Assembly: GCA_021464245.1 (NCBI GenBank)
Contig: JADCRB010000065.1
Span: forward strand, 1,434,689-1,498,688
Reading direction: 5' to 3'
Source: Carallia brachiata
Lineage: Eukaryota > Streptophyta > Magnoliopsida > Malpighiales > Rhizophoraceae
DNA: 64,000 nucleotides
How positions within the stretch are numbered: the stretch's first letter is position 1; each line of letters opens with the position of its first letter. The notes beneath the pieces were generated by a model. It saw only the letters and a program-made list of their open reading frames with translations. It made no database searches and had not been told where the DNA came from. Both the position numbers and the translations under genes were made by a program. Shown piece by piece: positions 12,273-24,514 of this stretch.

Positions 12273-12876
12273 GTGATCTGGTTATAGAGGCAGGATCAGA
12301 AGTTACAGCAGAGAAGCAATAGCTTGAAGCTGTAACTGACGCACAAGGGAGACATAGGTCTCCTTGCTTCCTCAGCAGCTTCTCAGTTCGGGTTTGTTCT
12401 GTTAAAGGTTTTTTGTTGAGTGAAACAACTTAAGCAGCAACCCATCCAGGAGCCTGCGTCTCTCCCCTATCATATAGACTCAGGAATTAACCAATAACCT
12501 AGAACATTGTTGAAGATGTTAGCTCCCATTCCTTTGTACTGCTCCTTGTCTGTGCTTCTGGCTGTAGAAGCCTTCCATGCAATTATGAAAGCTCATTGTG
12601 AGATACTTTATACATTCTGTTTGGTTGCCACAGCCAAAAAGAAAAGGGAAGAATGAATGGACAACAACTATTCCATTGGGGGTATGTAGACAGAAACAAG
12701 ATGGGATAGAGTCTAAGCAATGATATAGACAAGCATAATGAATGGTACAAGGACCAAGTAATGCGCTTACGGACTTGAGAGAAGATAAGTATCTATTCTA
12801 AAAAATGGAGGCCTAGCTGAATCAGTTTGCTCTTCTGAAAGCCTCAGATCTAAGATATCTGTTCTTCCTGTGATGT
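12273..12876. other. 3'-3' intergenic region between CLE and GT47 genes
   Basis: About 600 bases separate two convergent genes. The stretch presumably holds both 3'UTRs. No other coding or repeat structure was recognised. Confidence 0.5.
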
Positions 12877-15179
12877 TTAATCCCAAGGGTGACTCTTACG
12901 TCCTACTGCCTTCCATATCATATCCACAGCATCACCAGCCTGGGATGGATACTGATATTCGAAGTGCGGAGCAATTTCTTTCAATCTTTCCCACATCTTG
13001 GTCCATTGTTCTTGCTTTATTCCGCGAAGAAGATTCAAAAGGTATCCTTTTTTTAAAGCATCAGATGCATGAACAAATATACAGAACTCTGAGTAGTCTA
13101 AGACATCTTCAAATGGTAACTCAATGTCATCGCTGATTACCACAGGAACGCAATGACTAGCAATGGCATCAAAAAGGCGATTAGAGGAAGGGGTATCTCC
13201 AGCAATATTTAGGCAGAATTTGGATGAGGCCATTCCTTGTCCTGCCATTCTGACCCCTTTCCCTTGAGCAGTCCCGAATGAAAAATGTACATCCTTCTCA
13301 TCTTTGAGAAGGTAATATAGTTGTTGGCGAATAGCTCCTCCCTAAAATAAAATTTCAAGAAGGAAAACATATCAGTTAGCAAAGTGTGGAATATAACTTC
13401 CTGCAAGTAATTCTGAAACTTATTTATGAGAATAACTTCATGAAGTATGCAAAAGTGGTGAATTTTCATTGCACGCCATGCTATGTGAAACTATAAGTTT
13501 CTGTTCCACTGCTCATAGCAGAGTTATGTCACATGCAGCATCAAATTTCCTATTATTTGTCTCGGCCTTCAAATTATCTTGTATTTCAAAACTCATGTTG
13601 GCGAATTCCATGAAATTCCACAGCAAGGTTTAGAAATTGTCACCTTGAAAATGAGTAATTAGCTAGTTACTGATGCAATCATTACAGATGCAATATCCTG
13701 ATTTCTAGTGATGTTAAACTGATGCATGCTACAGCTACAAAGTAGAGGTCCTTTCAAGAGAACCATCCATATCATATCAGAACCAGTTGATTTATACTGG
13801 CCATTTAACCAAGAGTACCTGGTTAAATGGTCAGGAATCAGACAGTTCATTCTAAATTGTAAATCCGACGACTTCTTTCTTGAACCAAGGAATTGACTAT
13901 TAATAATGTTTGCCATTTTCTAGTAAATAACCAGCACCCTGGCAAGCGTTCAGATATTGGTTAAATTAGCACCATATCCTCCATTAAGTTAACGAAACAA
14001 ATTAGAGCTGCTATCTCAGCAGCAACCAGAGAGCCAAAATCACATTGAAAAAATATATATATATCACAGAAAAATTTGAGCAGTAACATATTTTATTGCA
14101 TCATCCAAGCTCTGGCCCTTTTGTGGTATAAATATTTCTAGACAGGCATTGAGTATCAGTATCTATTTTCATTCACTAACAAATGTCAAAATAATTTGAA
14201 GTTGAGATCAACTTACATCTTTCCTATATATTGCTCCTTTGAAATAGGCCAATATAGGACGTTGGCTAAAATCACCTGATTCGCTGCTTGGAATTGATCT
14301 CACAACATGCTTGTAAGGAGCAATTATATCCTTCTCAGGGTTAGCAATATCCGCTGGGTATCTCCCAAAGTCTGCAAGCAGAAACATGGCAGAACCCAGC
14401 TTTTTTCTTGCTTTCAACATACTATTTGGATGGTGAGCAACAATCAGATGGTCCTTGCCATTAAATCGCTTCCACTCATCCGACCATTAAAAACTGCACC
14501 AATTCATGTTGCAGCAACCTGTCAAGAATACCTTTCTCCTTTCCACGAGGCTTAGAATGCCTGTTATAACTGACAGATGAGAAAAATGGCACAAAAACTA
14601 CATGTGCTTGACTAGAATTCTCCACTCTAACTGCACTGCAAGTTGTGGCTGGCTTTCCTGTTTTGGATGCTAGTAGATCAAGGGTCAACCAGTACTCCAT
14701 ACTGTGCTGTAAATTTAACCCGCCTGGGTATGATGGGACAAGACTTGGGGTATCAACATTTGGCCACGTCTGATTTTCTTCCCTTTCCAACCCAATAACC
14801 CAAAGTGAAATTCAGGGGGCAGATCATACATATACACTCTTAAGAGAGAGTTGCTTGGCTCACAGATTTTCTTTCTCTGCTGTCCTAAAGCATCCATTTT
14901 GGTTTTCTGGCGATTCAACCCTCCACTTTGTAATGCTGATTTATTAGAAGTTTGGCATGCCATAGAAGAAAGAGAGGAGAGCTTGAAAGTTTCACCTTTG
15001 ACATTGGATTTCAGGTAATAAGATGTGCTATTAACAAAAATGAGTCTCAAAATTGAACTAGGTATGAAATAAGTATTGCCAAATTGAAGTAGGGACATCG
15101 ACGAAAGGATCAACAAGAAAATAGAAATGGGAATTAAGTAGAATAGAAACCTAGAGGAAAGCCTGCTCTTTTCAGACAT
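12877..15179 (-). CDS. GT47 exostosin-like glycosyltransferase (ARAD/IRX10-type superfamily), two exons, frameshifts
   Basis: Exon 1 is 15179-14217 and exon 2 is 13341-12877, joined in phase 0 over an 875-base intron. About 476 residues are expected. MSEKSRLSSRFLFYLIPISI and the hydrophobic stretch to about residue 30 form a type II Golgi signal anchor. The exostosin domain begins at LLRVYMYDLPPEFHFG. It includes QHSMEYWLTLDLL, HVVFVPFFSS, DHLIVAHHPNSM, LADFGRYPADIA and, in exon 2, GQGMASSKFCLNIAGDTPSS, NRLFDAIASHCVPVVISDDI and ELPFEDVLDYSEF, all hallmarks of plant GT47. Relatives build pectic arabinan or xylan in the Golgi; the acceptor of this one cannot be told. One base is missing in 14774-14788 and two in 14478-14487; together they restore phase, and the frame before, between and after is coherent. 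As written the protein stops at 14715. An in-frame upstream ATG at 15260 exists; 15179 is preferred because MSEKSR matches the family start. Confidence 0.85.
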
Positions 15180-16267
15180 TGATGTATTTTGGCAAACTAA
15201 CCCTCCTGAATTGGAAAACTGACTATTTCTTTTTGATGGTGAATTTGAAAACTTTGTCAAACAACAAGAGATTGTTATCTGTTTAGCTAAAACAAGGAAA
15301 AAGCAGCTAAACTTTCCAAAGGAACAATGGGTAAAGGCACATGTCCCCTGTACATAGCCAGGTGGGAGGCCCTTTTAGCTACTCAAAGAATCCAAGTCTG
15401 TTTGCTCAAAAACAAGGACAGGAGTCAATGTTTGAGACATTAACAAAGAAAGTTGCTATCCAGAAAATTATCACCTCAACAACTATGGACAGATTTAAGA
15501 TGCTCAATACATCATGACATTCTTCAAAATTCAACCAATATCCCTATCATCCACCAACCAGAGAAAAGTAAACTTCTTTCTTCTTCAAGGTTTAATTAAA
15601 AGAGTATCTACAGAATCAATGATTATCTTTCTCGAGAAGGTGGGCTTCCAATCTGCAAGGCAGGTGAAAAGCAGGCTCAAAAAATAAATAAATAAAAAAA
15701 AGAAAACCCAAAAAAAAAAAATTGTGAACTGAAGAACAAACACAAAAAAAAAATAAAATGCAAGCTTGAAAAAATATCTCCTTCATCTGGGTCTGGGTCT
15801 TCAAGATACAGAATATTACAAAAAGGGTCAATGAGAACTTGCAAGAAAAATTACCTGATGGGTCCTGATCAGCTAAGTTCACCAAAATACAAACTTTCCA
15901 GACTGTGCAGCAGCACTCAATGGCAGTAGGCATGTCTCAGTGGTACAAAAAAACAACACAAAAAAAGTCTTTCATCATTGCAACATAAAAATAGCCTTTG
16001 CCACAGTTCCTTCCTTCTTGCTCCTGTTTTTTCTTTTTTTTCTTTTTCCCCCTCTAAAATCCTCCAATTTTCTGTTTCTTCTATATTATCTAATTGTCAT
16101 AGTTCACTTTAAAATTCTACTTATTGATTCCTTGGCCTGTTTTACATGACATATGGAAGAGATAGGGTAGACGAATGAGACATTTCCCCTGTGCACCGAT
16201 TTCAAATTTCTGTTTATTTTAAAAAATAAAGGTTAAATACAATTTGAATTCCTATAGTTTGTTTGTG

Positions 16268-16304
<37 letters not shown>

Positions 16305-17900
16305 GTTACCAAGTTTTATACTATTTTGAAAATTTGATTTGCACTATAGGACTTTTATAATTTTAAATTTCGACAATTAAGATTTTTTTTGTTAAAATTT
16401 ATTAATTTTAAATTTTTTAAATGTAAAAATTTTTAAATATTAAATTATGTGAAAATTTAATTTTTTCAATCATCATAATTACTTTTTCTTTTCAATAAAT
16501 TTTTTAAAATTTATTTTCAAAAATTTTATTAGAGTTCAAAAAAGTTAATTATTAAAAGTTAGATTCATTTAACCTTATTATTAGTTTAATAAGACCACGC
16601 TACTTAAGTACACGATTAATAAATTTTGTGATAGTGGCACCGCACTTGTCTTCAGTGGGTGCATGTACTTATTTATTTATTTGTTTATTTTAAGCAAAGG
16701 ACACATTTATTTTTCTGCGTTATTATTTCTATCAATATATTTTTTCCTTTTATTTTTTCCGTCATTTTGCACTACCAATAGTATTATTTTTTAGAAGATT
16801 CGAAGAAGGAGGATTATTGGGAAAAGCTTTCTCCGTCGTCAGATCAACTGACCCGAATACAATCATCTAATCCTCATTGTTAGATGCGTTTATACGGTAC
16901 CCCCTTTTTTTTATTGAACCTGTTCGCACGATACTTGTGTCCACAGCGAATAAAAACCCATATTAATTCTTATTATTTGTTGCTTTTCAGAAAACAACTC
17001 TCCTTTCTCAGTTCTCAAAAAGTAAACCCCCTTAAATCAAAGTTTGACCTAATCGTAAATTGCTAAATTCATTTAAAACTCAACAATAATACATAACTTC
17101 AAACTGAAGTGATTCAAAGTTCAAACATCTATCTTAAAAAAAAAAAAGTTCAAACAAGAAGTTCGACGTCGATTAACTCCAAATTTGATCAACTTAAAAT
17201 TTAAGTAACAAATTTGAAAAGAGTAATATTACATAAATGTGCGTAAAAAAATATACGATTAATCTAATGATTTATTTATTTTTTTAATTTTAAAAAGAAT
17301 TACTACATATTTATATTTTAAGTAATATTAAATTAGGAACGCAATTCTTCTAACTGATTCTCTTTTTATAAATTTAATAATTAAACAATACATATTACTT
17401 TAATTTTATTTTATCCACTAAAAAATCTCATCAAATATTTTCTTTCGTAAAATTTGATACTTTAAATCAATGATACTAAAATTTAATAAACTCAAGAACC
17501 CAAATACTCGAATTAGAGTGTCTCAGATCTAAGATTATTTGCTTTCCAGTTATTGTATTTAGTAGAAACCCAATACCCGAAAATCAAAAAGAAATGAGCG
17601 AAACCACGTAAAAGCAAGATTTCCTTCTCAAAGCCAAAAAGAAATGGAATTTTGGAAATTTTGCTTTAGCTATGTATTCCGTGGTAATCTAAACATAGGA
17701 ATCATTAAGCCCCATATGGTCTTACTAAAATATAATCACGAATAATTTGGCAAAACATTTTGACGAGAAAAGTTCCATTAGTACTCCTTTCTTTGAATGA
17801 AATGAGTTTTTTGGGATGAAATGATTACTTGATTCTTTGTTTTCTGTTTTTTTTTTTTTTTTTGAGGCAAAAATGGTTACTTTTTTATTGAAACATCAAA
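15180..17900. other. Upstream region of GT47 gene and AT-rich intergenic DNA
   Basis: The first few hundred bases are probably promoter and 5'UTR of the GT47 gene. Beyond 15.9 kb the sequence is very AT-rich, with a (TA)16 run at 16269-16300 and many long A or T stretches. The short open frames here (15616-15933, 15940-16149, 16884-17066) show no family features. Confidence 0.45.
16269..16300. repeat. (TA)16 microsatellite
   Basis: Uninterrupted TA dinucleotide run, read directly. Confidence 0.95.
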
Positions 17901-17914
17901 GGAGGTTTTAACGT

Positions 17915-20005
17915 CATTGCAGGAATCATATAAAAAAAATAAAATTAAACCTTAGTTTTTAATAAGTCGTGTAGATAGGGGCCATCAAAATTGAGCGTGG
18001 AAATTATTTCCCTTTCACCGTTGGTAGTAAAGTTTTACTATAATTGAACAAAGAGAGAAGTTTTTTCAAGAGATTTGTTTACAAGCTTATCATAATACCA
18101 TATTTACAGAAAAATCTTAGAGAGTACAATTTTACTGTAACACAGTGATACTGATATTATATGCTTGAATTAAAAATAAATAAGTCATTAGATGAATTGT
18201 TTATCTATCTATATCCCATTAAAAATGAATTACATAATGATACTATATATATATATAACGAAATGGTCGTTGAATTGGTTTGTTGCGTAAGTAGGTTGGG
18301 AGATTCAAAAAAATTAGCTTAATGTGGTTGACCTAAACAAATTGCATTGCCGAATGCATACGCAACATGCAAGTTGGACACCAACAGCAGCAGTTTTAGT
18401 GTTTTCAGAGATAATTTTCATCACCTTATACCAAAAAGGTCCTCTGAATTAGCTCCGTCATAGTTTGTTTTGTATCAATTTCATAGAAAATTAATTAAAT
18501 TCATCTTATTTATAAAATAATTTTGATGTTGATACCTACTCCAAAATAAAAATATTAAATTATGTTGTTCAGTACCAAAGCATTGAAGTTCTCGATATTC
18601 AAATAATTTAATAAACTTATCATATCATCCTGGGTGTAACATAATGCTCGTGTGACAACAAATGGAGAATTTTTGAAAGTTTTCAAACTTAGATGCATGA
18701 GAGTACTCAAAATGGGTTAAAATGCAACCATATTTCACCTCCATTATGATAAAAATTGCTAGTTATATCAGATTTTTGTATTTAGATCCCAAGAAAATAA
18801 ATAAATTGTAAGAAATTCAACTATATTGAATGTATAAAATTAAGGCCTGTTGAAGAATACTATATTGAGACAAATTTATTGAAATTATTATCTCATAATT
18901 TTTCCTTTTGTTATTATTATTATTATTTTTTTTTTTATTTGAAGCCTAATAGTTAAGAGCCTATATTTGAGTATCACCAAAAAAAATATGAAAATTAAGT
19001 AGAATTTAAACCTCTATCTATTAGAGAACATTTCTCTTATCGCTCGGGTTAGGCCCGCAATCTTTTTTGAGAATTTATGTGGCTGCAAATTGTAATTTTG
19101 ATGTCATCGGGCTTTGGAAGAATCGTGCCCATGTGGGTTAAGGGTCTGAAATGGGCAACCCAAATAGCTTTACAAAGCCACAACCCTAAGAAGACTGCCT
19201 CCTATTATTCTACGGTGCAGGGAGCGAAAACCCAGCCGCCATCTTTCCATAAAAATTAGATTTGCGTCCAACTATTCTAACCCAAAACAGCAATACATAC
19301 CACTAGGTGATAAATCGGAGGTGATCCAACATATTTTTTTTATTTACGCTTTTAATTTGAGTCTTACAGTCAATATTTAAGGTTTTTACCTCCATTTATC
19401 TGACATTGATCGTGACTCACATGTCCTTAGTTATAAATTCGTTAGCACTTGATCTGCTTGAAGAAGACCCGCTCAAGCTTAACAATAGATATAAAATAGT
19501 ATAAAAGTTAGTCCAACTCATAAATCTGATATCAATACTCGTGATAAATTTTCTTTTAATGTGTAAAAAAAAAAAACAGCAATATATTTCTCCATTTTGA
19601 GCGTAACACAAATATAATTCTCCTTTTTGGAATCGAAGTACCAACTAGAACTACAAACACATGGCCAAATTTCTAAAAATTTAAGCAGTGATATTAGAAA
19701 AAAAAAAAAAAAAAAAAGGGAATTTCATTCATTTTTGTTGTTTGTTCGAGGGGATAAGCTGGCCAATGGATTGACCTTCAAAATTTGCTGTTTGTTAAAA
19801 TTTACAATATGGAAAAGGATAAGGGGGAAAAAAAAAAACCTGAATCCACTCTTGATGGATCATAGTTCCATGAATGCCCCCCTAATAGATCTGCGTGCTG
19901 GTATGTTTACTACCCAGAGAATTATAAGACTTGTGAAAAAAAAAAATTTTTTTCTGATCCAAGTATTGAACTTGATTTAAGTAGAGAAGTAAAGGTACTG
20001 CCGTG
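17915..20005. repeat. Segmental duplication copy A (GASA gene missing)
   Basis: This stretch aligns in the same orientation with about 20900-24990. Shared landmarks include AGGGGCCATCAAAATTGAGC, ACCTAAACAAATTGCATTGC followed by CGAATGCATACG, CAAAATGGGTTAAAATGCAA, AAATGGGCAACCCAAATAGC, TACCAACTAGAACTACAAAC and GGGGATAAGCTGGCCAATGG. The copies differ by many substitutions and small indels, so the duplication is not recent. Copy A has extra sequence at about 18108-18290 and a retroposon at 19298-19572. It lacks the roughly 2.07 kb of copy B from about 22603 to 24680 that holds the GASA gene. The short open frame at 19077-19259 has a counterpart at 21990-22193 in copy B; I recognise no protein in either. 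Confidence 0.88.
19298..19572 (+). mobile_element. Poly(A)-tailed retroposon (SINE-like) inserted in duplication copy A
   Basis: A 275-base insertion ends in a run of 12 or so A. It is flanked by AAAACAGCAATACA (19284-19297) and AAAACAGCAATATA (19573-19586), a near-perfect 14-base target-site duplication. Copy B has the empty site at about 22446-22460 with a single CAAAACAGCAATATATTTC. This comparison defines the insertion and its ends. Size, tail and duplication fit a SINE or a short 5'-truncated LINE. No clear tRNA A or B box was seen, so the class is open. Confidence 0.75.
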
Positions 20006-20900
20006 AAAAAATATTAAAATATGTTATAATTATAATTTTTTTATAATCAAAATTAAGATTATATAAATTAATTAATATAAATTTTAATTATATTTAAGTA
20101 AGAATTTTATTAACTTAATAATTAGATTCTATAATTATAACATTTTTATTAAAATAAAATAATTAAAAATAAGAAAAAATTCTTTGAATTCTCCTCTCTA
20201 AGAAAAAATTAAAAAAATCATTTAAATTTATTTATCTTTTTAAAAAAAACTACGTTAAAGTTTTCTAAACGAAAATAAAAAAAATACTTCAAAAATCCTT
20301 TTTTTCTGAAAAAAAGTTCTTTTAATTTTTCTGAAAAAAACCTTAAATAATTCCTAAACAATACTCAAAATTAGATTTTTTTTTACAAATAAAATAAAAT
20401 AAATTTATCTGCAATTATAATAAACTCGTATGCGTCTATTACTAGGGTATAAAGTATAAAGAGAAACACTAAATCGGGAATAAATTGTTACTCAAATCTT
20501 CCAGCTCTCTCAACCTTTTTCTACGTCGAAGACCCTAACAAACCCGCTAGGGACCGACAAGACCCATCTTTTTTTGATTTTTTTTAAAAGAGTCATTATA
20601 GACAGAATAGACGAACCGGCGCCTGTCGGCTGTCGCGTGATTATAAGATGTTATATTTCTTTTTGGTTTTTGTTAAAATGAAATAATATTATTTTATATA
20701 GGAGACTTACAGTTTTTTTTTTTTTTTTGTGATAAAAAAATTATATTATAAGTATATTCACAAAGAGGAGGAGGACCCATATAAAAAACGAAGATTTGCA
20801 GGAATCTTATAAGATGTTATAAAAAACTAGTATATTGGTTAACTAATATATTACAGGTATATTGGTTGCAGTATAAACTGTTCGAATAAACTGAAATTTG
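20006..20900. other. AT-rich spacer between duplication copies
   Basis: Very AT-rich sequence with a loose inverted repeat around 20024-20150 (ATGTTATAATTATA on both arms), a T run near 20714-20728 and no recognisable gene. It separates the two copies of the segmental duplication. Confidence 0.5.
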
Positions 20901-21824
20901 TAAGAATCATATAAAAAAATATAAAACAATATAGAATTAAATGTTAGGTTTTAATAAGCCGTGTAAATAGGGGCCATCAAAATTGAGCGTAGAATTTATT
21001 TCTCTTTCACCGTTCATAGTAAATTTTTACTATAATTGAACAAAGGGAGACTTTTTTTTTTAAAGACATTTGTTTGGTGGACAGTACCAAATTTTTATAG
21101 GGAAATCTTAAAGAGGTTGGCAGATTCGAAAAATAATGTGGTTGACCTAAACAAATTGCATTGCCGAATGCATACGGAACATGCAAGTTGGACGCCAATA
21201 GCTGCAGTTTTAGTGTTTTTAGAGATAATTTTCATCAGCTTATACCAAAAAGGTCCTTTGGAATTAGCTCCGTCATAGTTTATTTCGTGTCAATTTCATA
21301 GAAGATTAATTAAATTCATCTTATTTATAATATAGCTTTGATGTTGAAACTTACTTTAAAATAAAAATAAATTTAAGTAAGTTGTTCAATACCAAAGCAT
21401 TGAAGTTCTTGATATTCAAATAATTTAATAAACTTATCATATTATCCTTACTCATGAGTGTAACATAATGCTCGTGTGATAACAAATGGAGCATTTTTTA
21501 GAGATTTCAAATTTAGATGCATAATAGTACTCAAAATGGGTTAAAATGCAACCATATTTCACTTCATTATGATAAAAATCGCTAGTTATATTAATTTTTG
21601 TATTTTAGGATCCCAACAAAAGAAATGAGATTGTAAGAAATTCAACTATATTGGATATATAAAATTCAGACTTTTGAAGAAGATATTATGTCGAGACAAA
21701 TTTATTGGAATTATTATCTCATAATTTTTCCATCTTGAAATGGGTGCATCGTACCAAAATTTCCCTTTGATTTTACATAACCTTCGTCAGTTCCTTTTTT
21801 GTTTTGTTTTTTGTTTTTTTGAGA

Positions 21825-21887
21825 TATTATTATTATTATTATTATTATTTTATTATATAAAAAACCTTATTATTATTATTATTATTT
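21825..21887. repeat. ATT trinucleotide microsatellites
   Basis: Two runs of ATT repeats are separated by about 17 bases (TTATTATATAAAAAACC), read directly. They lie inside duplication copy B. Confidence 0.9.
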
Positions 21888-23577
21888 GTCTACAGCCTAA
21901 TAGCTAAGGAGCCCATATTTAGATATTGGGGATACGAGCACACTTCTCCCATCACTCGGGTTAGGCCCGCACTCCTTTTGTGAGATATTTTGTGGCTGCA
22001 AATTGTAAAATTGATGTCATTGGGCTTTGGAAGACTCGTGCCCGTGTGGGTTTATGGGTCCGAAATGGGCAACCCAAATAGCTGTGCAAAACCAGCACCC
22101 TCCGAAGACTGCCTCTTATTATTCCGACGCTCGCAGGGACCGACAACCCAGCCTCCCTCTCTCTCTCTCTGTAAAAATTATGAAATCCTTTGACCAAAAA
22201 ACATTATGCACGTGAGTTGGTTCAGTTGACAGTTAGAGTAATTTTAAACGAATTTTACTTATAATATTAGAATTCAAAATTTAGCAAACACGCGTGTTAG
22301 AAGGGTTTTAATTTTTTAGTTAGTTATACAAATGATATCGTCAAAATATTTCTGACCTCAAAGTTGTTGCAGACTCATAAATCCAACAACTAAAATAGAA
22401 AAAAAATGCAAATCCATTACTGGTTTGCATGTAATTATTACAATCCAAAACAGCAATATATTTCTCCATTTTGAGTGCAACACAAAAATAATTCTCCATT
22501 TTGTAATGGAAGTACCAACTAGAACTACAAACACATCGCCAAATTTCAAAGCAGTGATTTTAAAAAGGCAACAAAAAAAAAAAAAGGATTTCATTCATTT
22601 CAATTTTAAAGGATAAACATCACAGTACATTATGTTTCAAAATACGATATAACCCACTCAAGCGATAAAAGAATTTTATCTACCAATGAATAGTATATAT
22701 ATATATATATTTTTTATGCCTAAAGGAAAAAAAAAATATAAGAAAAATTGACAGCAGTAACTAAACAAAAACCAAGTTAGCCACTTCTAGGAGTGACTAC
22801 CCCAACCATATCTGCTTGCAATAGAGGAACTCATCCCGAGAGAGGAACATCCCATAGCTGGAGTTAAGCATTATTTTGAACACTTATATTGACCAGAAAG
22901 TCTACACAATAGTTACCTTTCCTCAAAATGTATTGTAATCTACCCTCTCATGGTTGCTTGAGTATCGCAAACATTGCAATATAATAGCCTGGTGGAAATC
23001 AAACTATTATTCATCCGTTCTGAGTTTCTGGAGCGCAGCAAAAGAGTCCATTTTCACGATAATTTTATGATATCCTCTAGTCCATGCCGTGTGAATTGTG
23101 AATGTATTTCCAGAATGAGCATATAAAGAGATTTCATTTTATTGGCAATGGGATTTCATTATATATATATATGTTTGTTTAATACCATATGTTTTTCTTT
23201 TCCTTATTTCAAAATCTCTGTCTTTCTTGTCCGTCAAGATTAATAGCTTATACACCTTTGTTGATTATGTTACTTATGTCTTTTTTTGTGAAAATAAATA
23301 AATAAATAAATAAATCATAGCACACAAGATTCTCATATTGTGGGTCTAGGAAAGAATTCCGCAAACCTTAGCATTATTTAAGTTTGAGTTAGATTCTAAT
23401 TCAAAATAAAATTTCAATAGAACACTAGTTGTTTGTAGGAAATAGCTTATTATCTGGGCATCTAATTAATGACCCAGAAAAATAAGCAGCACTGGCAATC
23501 AATTAATACAGCACCAAGGAAGAGTAACATATATGAATAATAGTTGGTTGCAAGAGAGAGGGGCAAATGATAAATAT

Positions 23578-24514
23578 CTAATAAGGGCACTTGGGTCCTC
23601 CGCGCTTGGTCTTCCAGTTGTTGTAACAAGGGCACACACCTTTGTTGCCATAGAAGCCAGGAGGGACGCACAGGCATTTGGCACAGCATTTTTGACAGAA
23701 GAACATGCACGGTTTGTGGTATTGTGTCTGGCTACACCTCCTTGAGCATTGGGACGGGCATTCTGGACCATTAGCATTCCATTAAAGTACATTAATTAAT
23801 TAATTAGCATTCATTTACCCAATCTAGGTGTGGATTGGCTAAAAAAAAAATAAAGTATGTGACTAGACTACATGTGCCCCTCAATTTTGGCCTTCTCTAG
23901 GCATGACTGTAATAATTGAGAAGAAATGTCATTTGCCAATGCCATTTAATCTAGATGCACGTGCCGACCCTTGGATTAAGCTAATTGTAATGTGTTAGGA
24001 CAAAGCATCTGGAAAAAAAAAAGTTGTAATCTAATGTACTAATTAAGGGATGATCAATGATCACTTACGATAGTTCTTTAGACTTCCAGGCCCATAATTG
24101 CCCTGAAAAATTTGATTGTTTTGTCAAAAACAAGGAAATTCAACGAGTTGCACAGTTTACAAAACAGAGATCGGAAAACATCATTTGATAAACCCAAAAA
24201 GAGATAAAAAAGGGAAATGATTAAAGAGAAGGGACAATTTACATTGTCTAAATGGGACTGTCCTGATTTACCTGCCATGGCCTGCAAAAAAAAAAAAAGA
24301 AAAAGTTTCAAATTTACATGTTGTTTATCAAGTAAATTCCAGGTAATGGAGTCCCTTCCACTGTCAAGAAAGTGGTAAGAGACATGGGGAAGATAAGCAG
24401 AAAATGTGCTCATGGGGAAAATGATCCATCCAAAGTTGAACTTACATGGGTTGCAAACATGGAAAAGCCAAGGATTGCTAGAAGCAAGAAACACACAAGC
24501 TTAGCCATTGCCAT
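23578..24514 (-). CDS. GASA: GASA/snakin gibberellin-regulated cysteine-rich peptide, four exons
   Basis: Exons: 24514-24446, 24281-24243, 24102-24069 and 23762-23578, all with GT..AG introns (164, 140 and 306 bases). The product is 108 residues. Residues 1-23 (MAMAKLVCFLLLAILGFSMF) are the signal peptide core. A short spacer (GKSGQSHLDN) and GNYGPGSLKNYQC follow, then the GASA domain: CSRRCSQTQYHKPCMFFCQK, CCAKCLCVPPGFYGNK, VCPCYNNWKTKRGGPKCPY and stop. All 12 conserved cysteines are present and the frame is intact. Members are secreted disulfide-rich peptides that respond to gibberellin and other hormones and affect growth or defence; the closest pattern is the GASA4/GASA5/snakin-1 type. 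TATTTATA read leftward at 24675-24668, about 155 bases before the ATG, may be the TATA box. The gene is present in duplication copy B and missing from copy A. Confidence 0.93.

Noticed and set aside
23462..23792. Two minus-strand open frames over the GASA last exon (MHVLLSKM... and MYFNGML...)
   Set aside because: They are other registers of the GASA exon. The true register gives all 12 cysteines and has proper splice sites.
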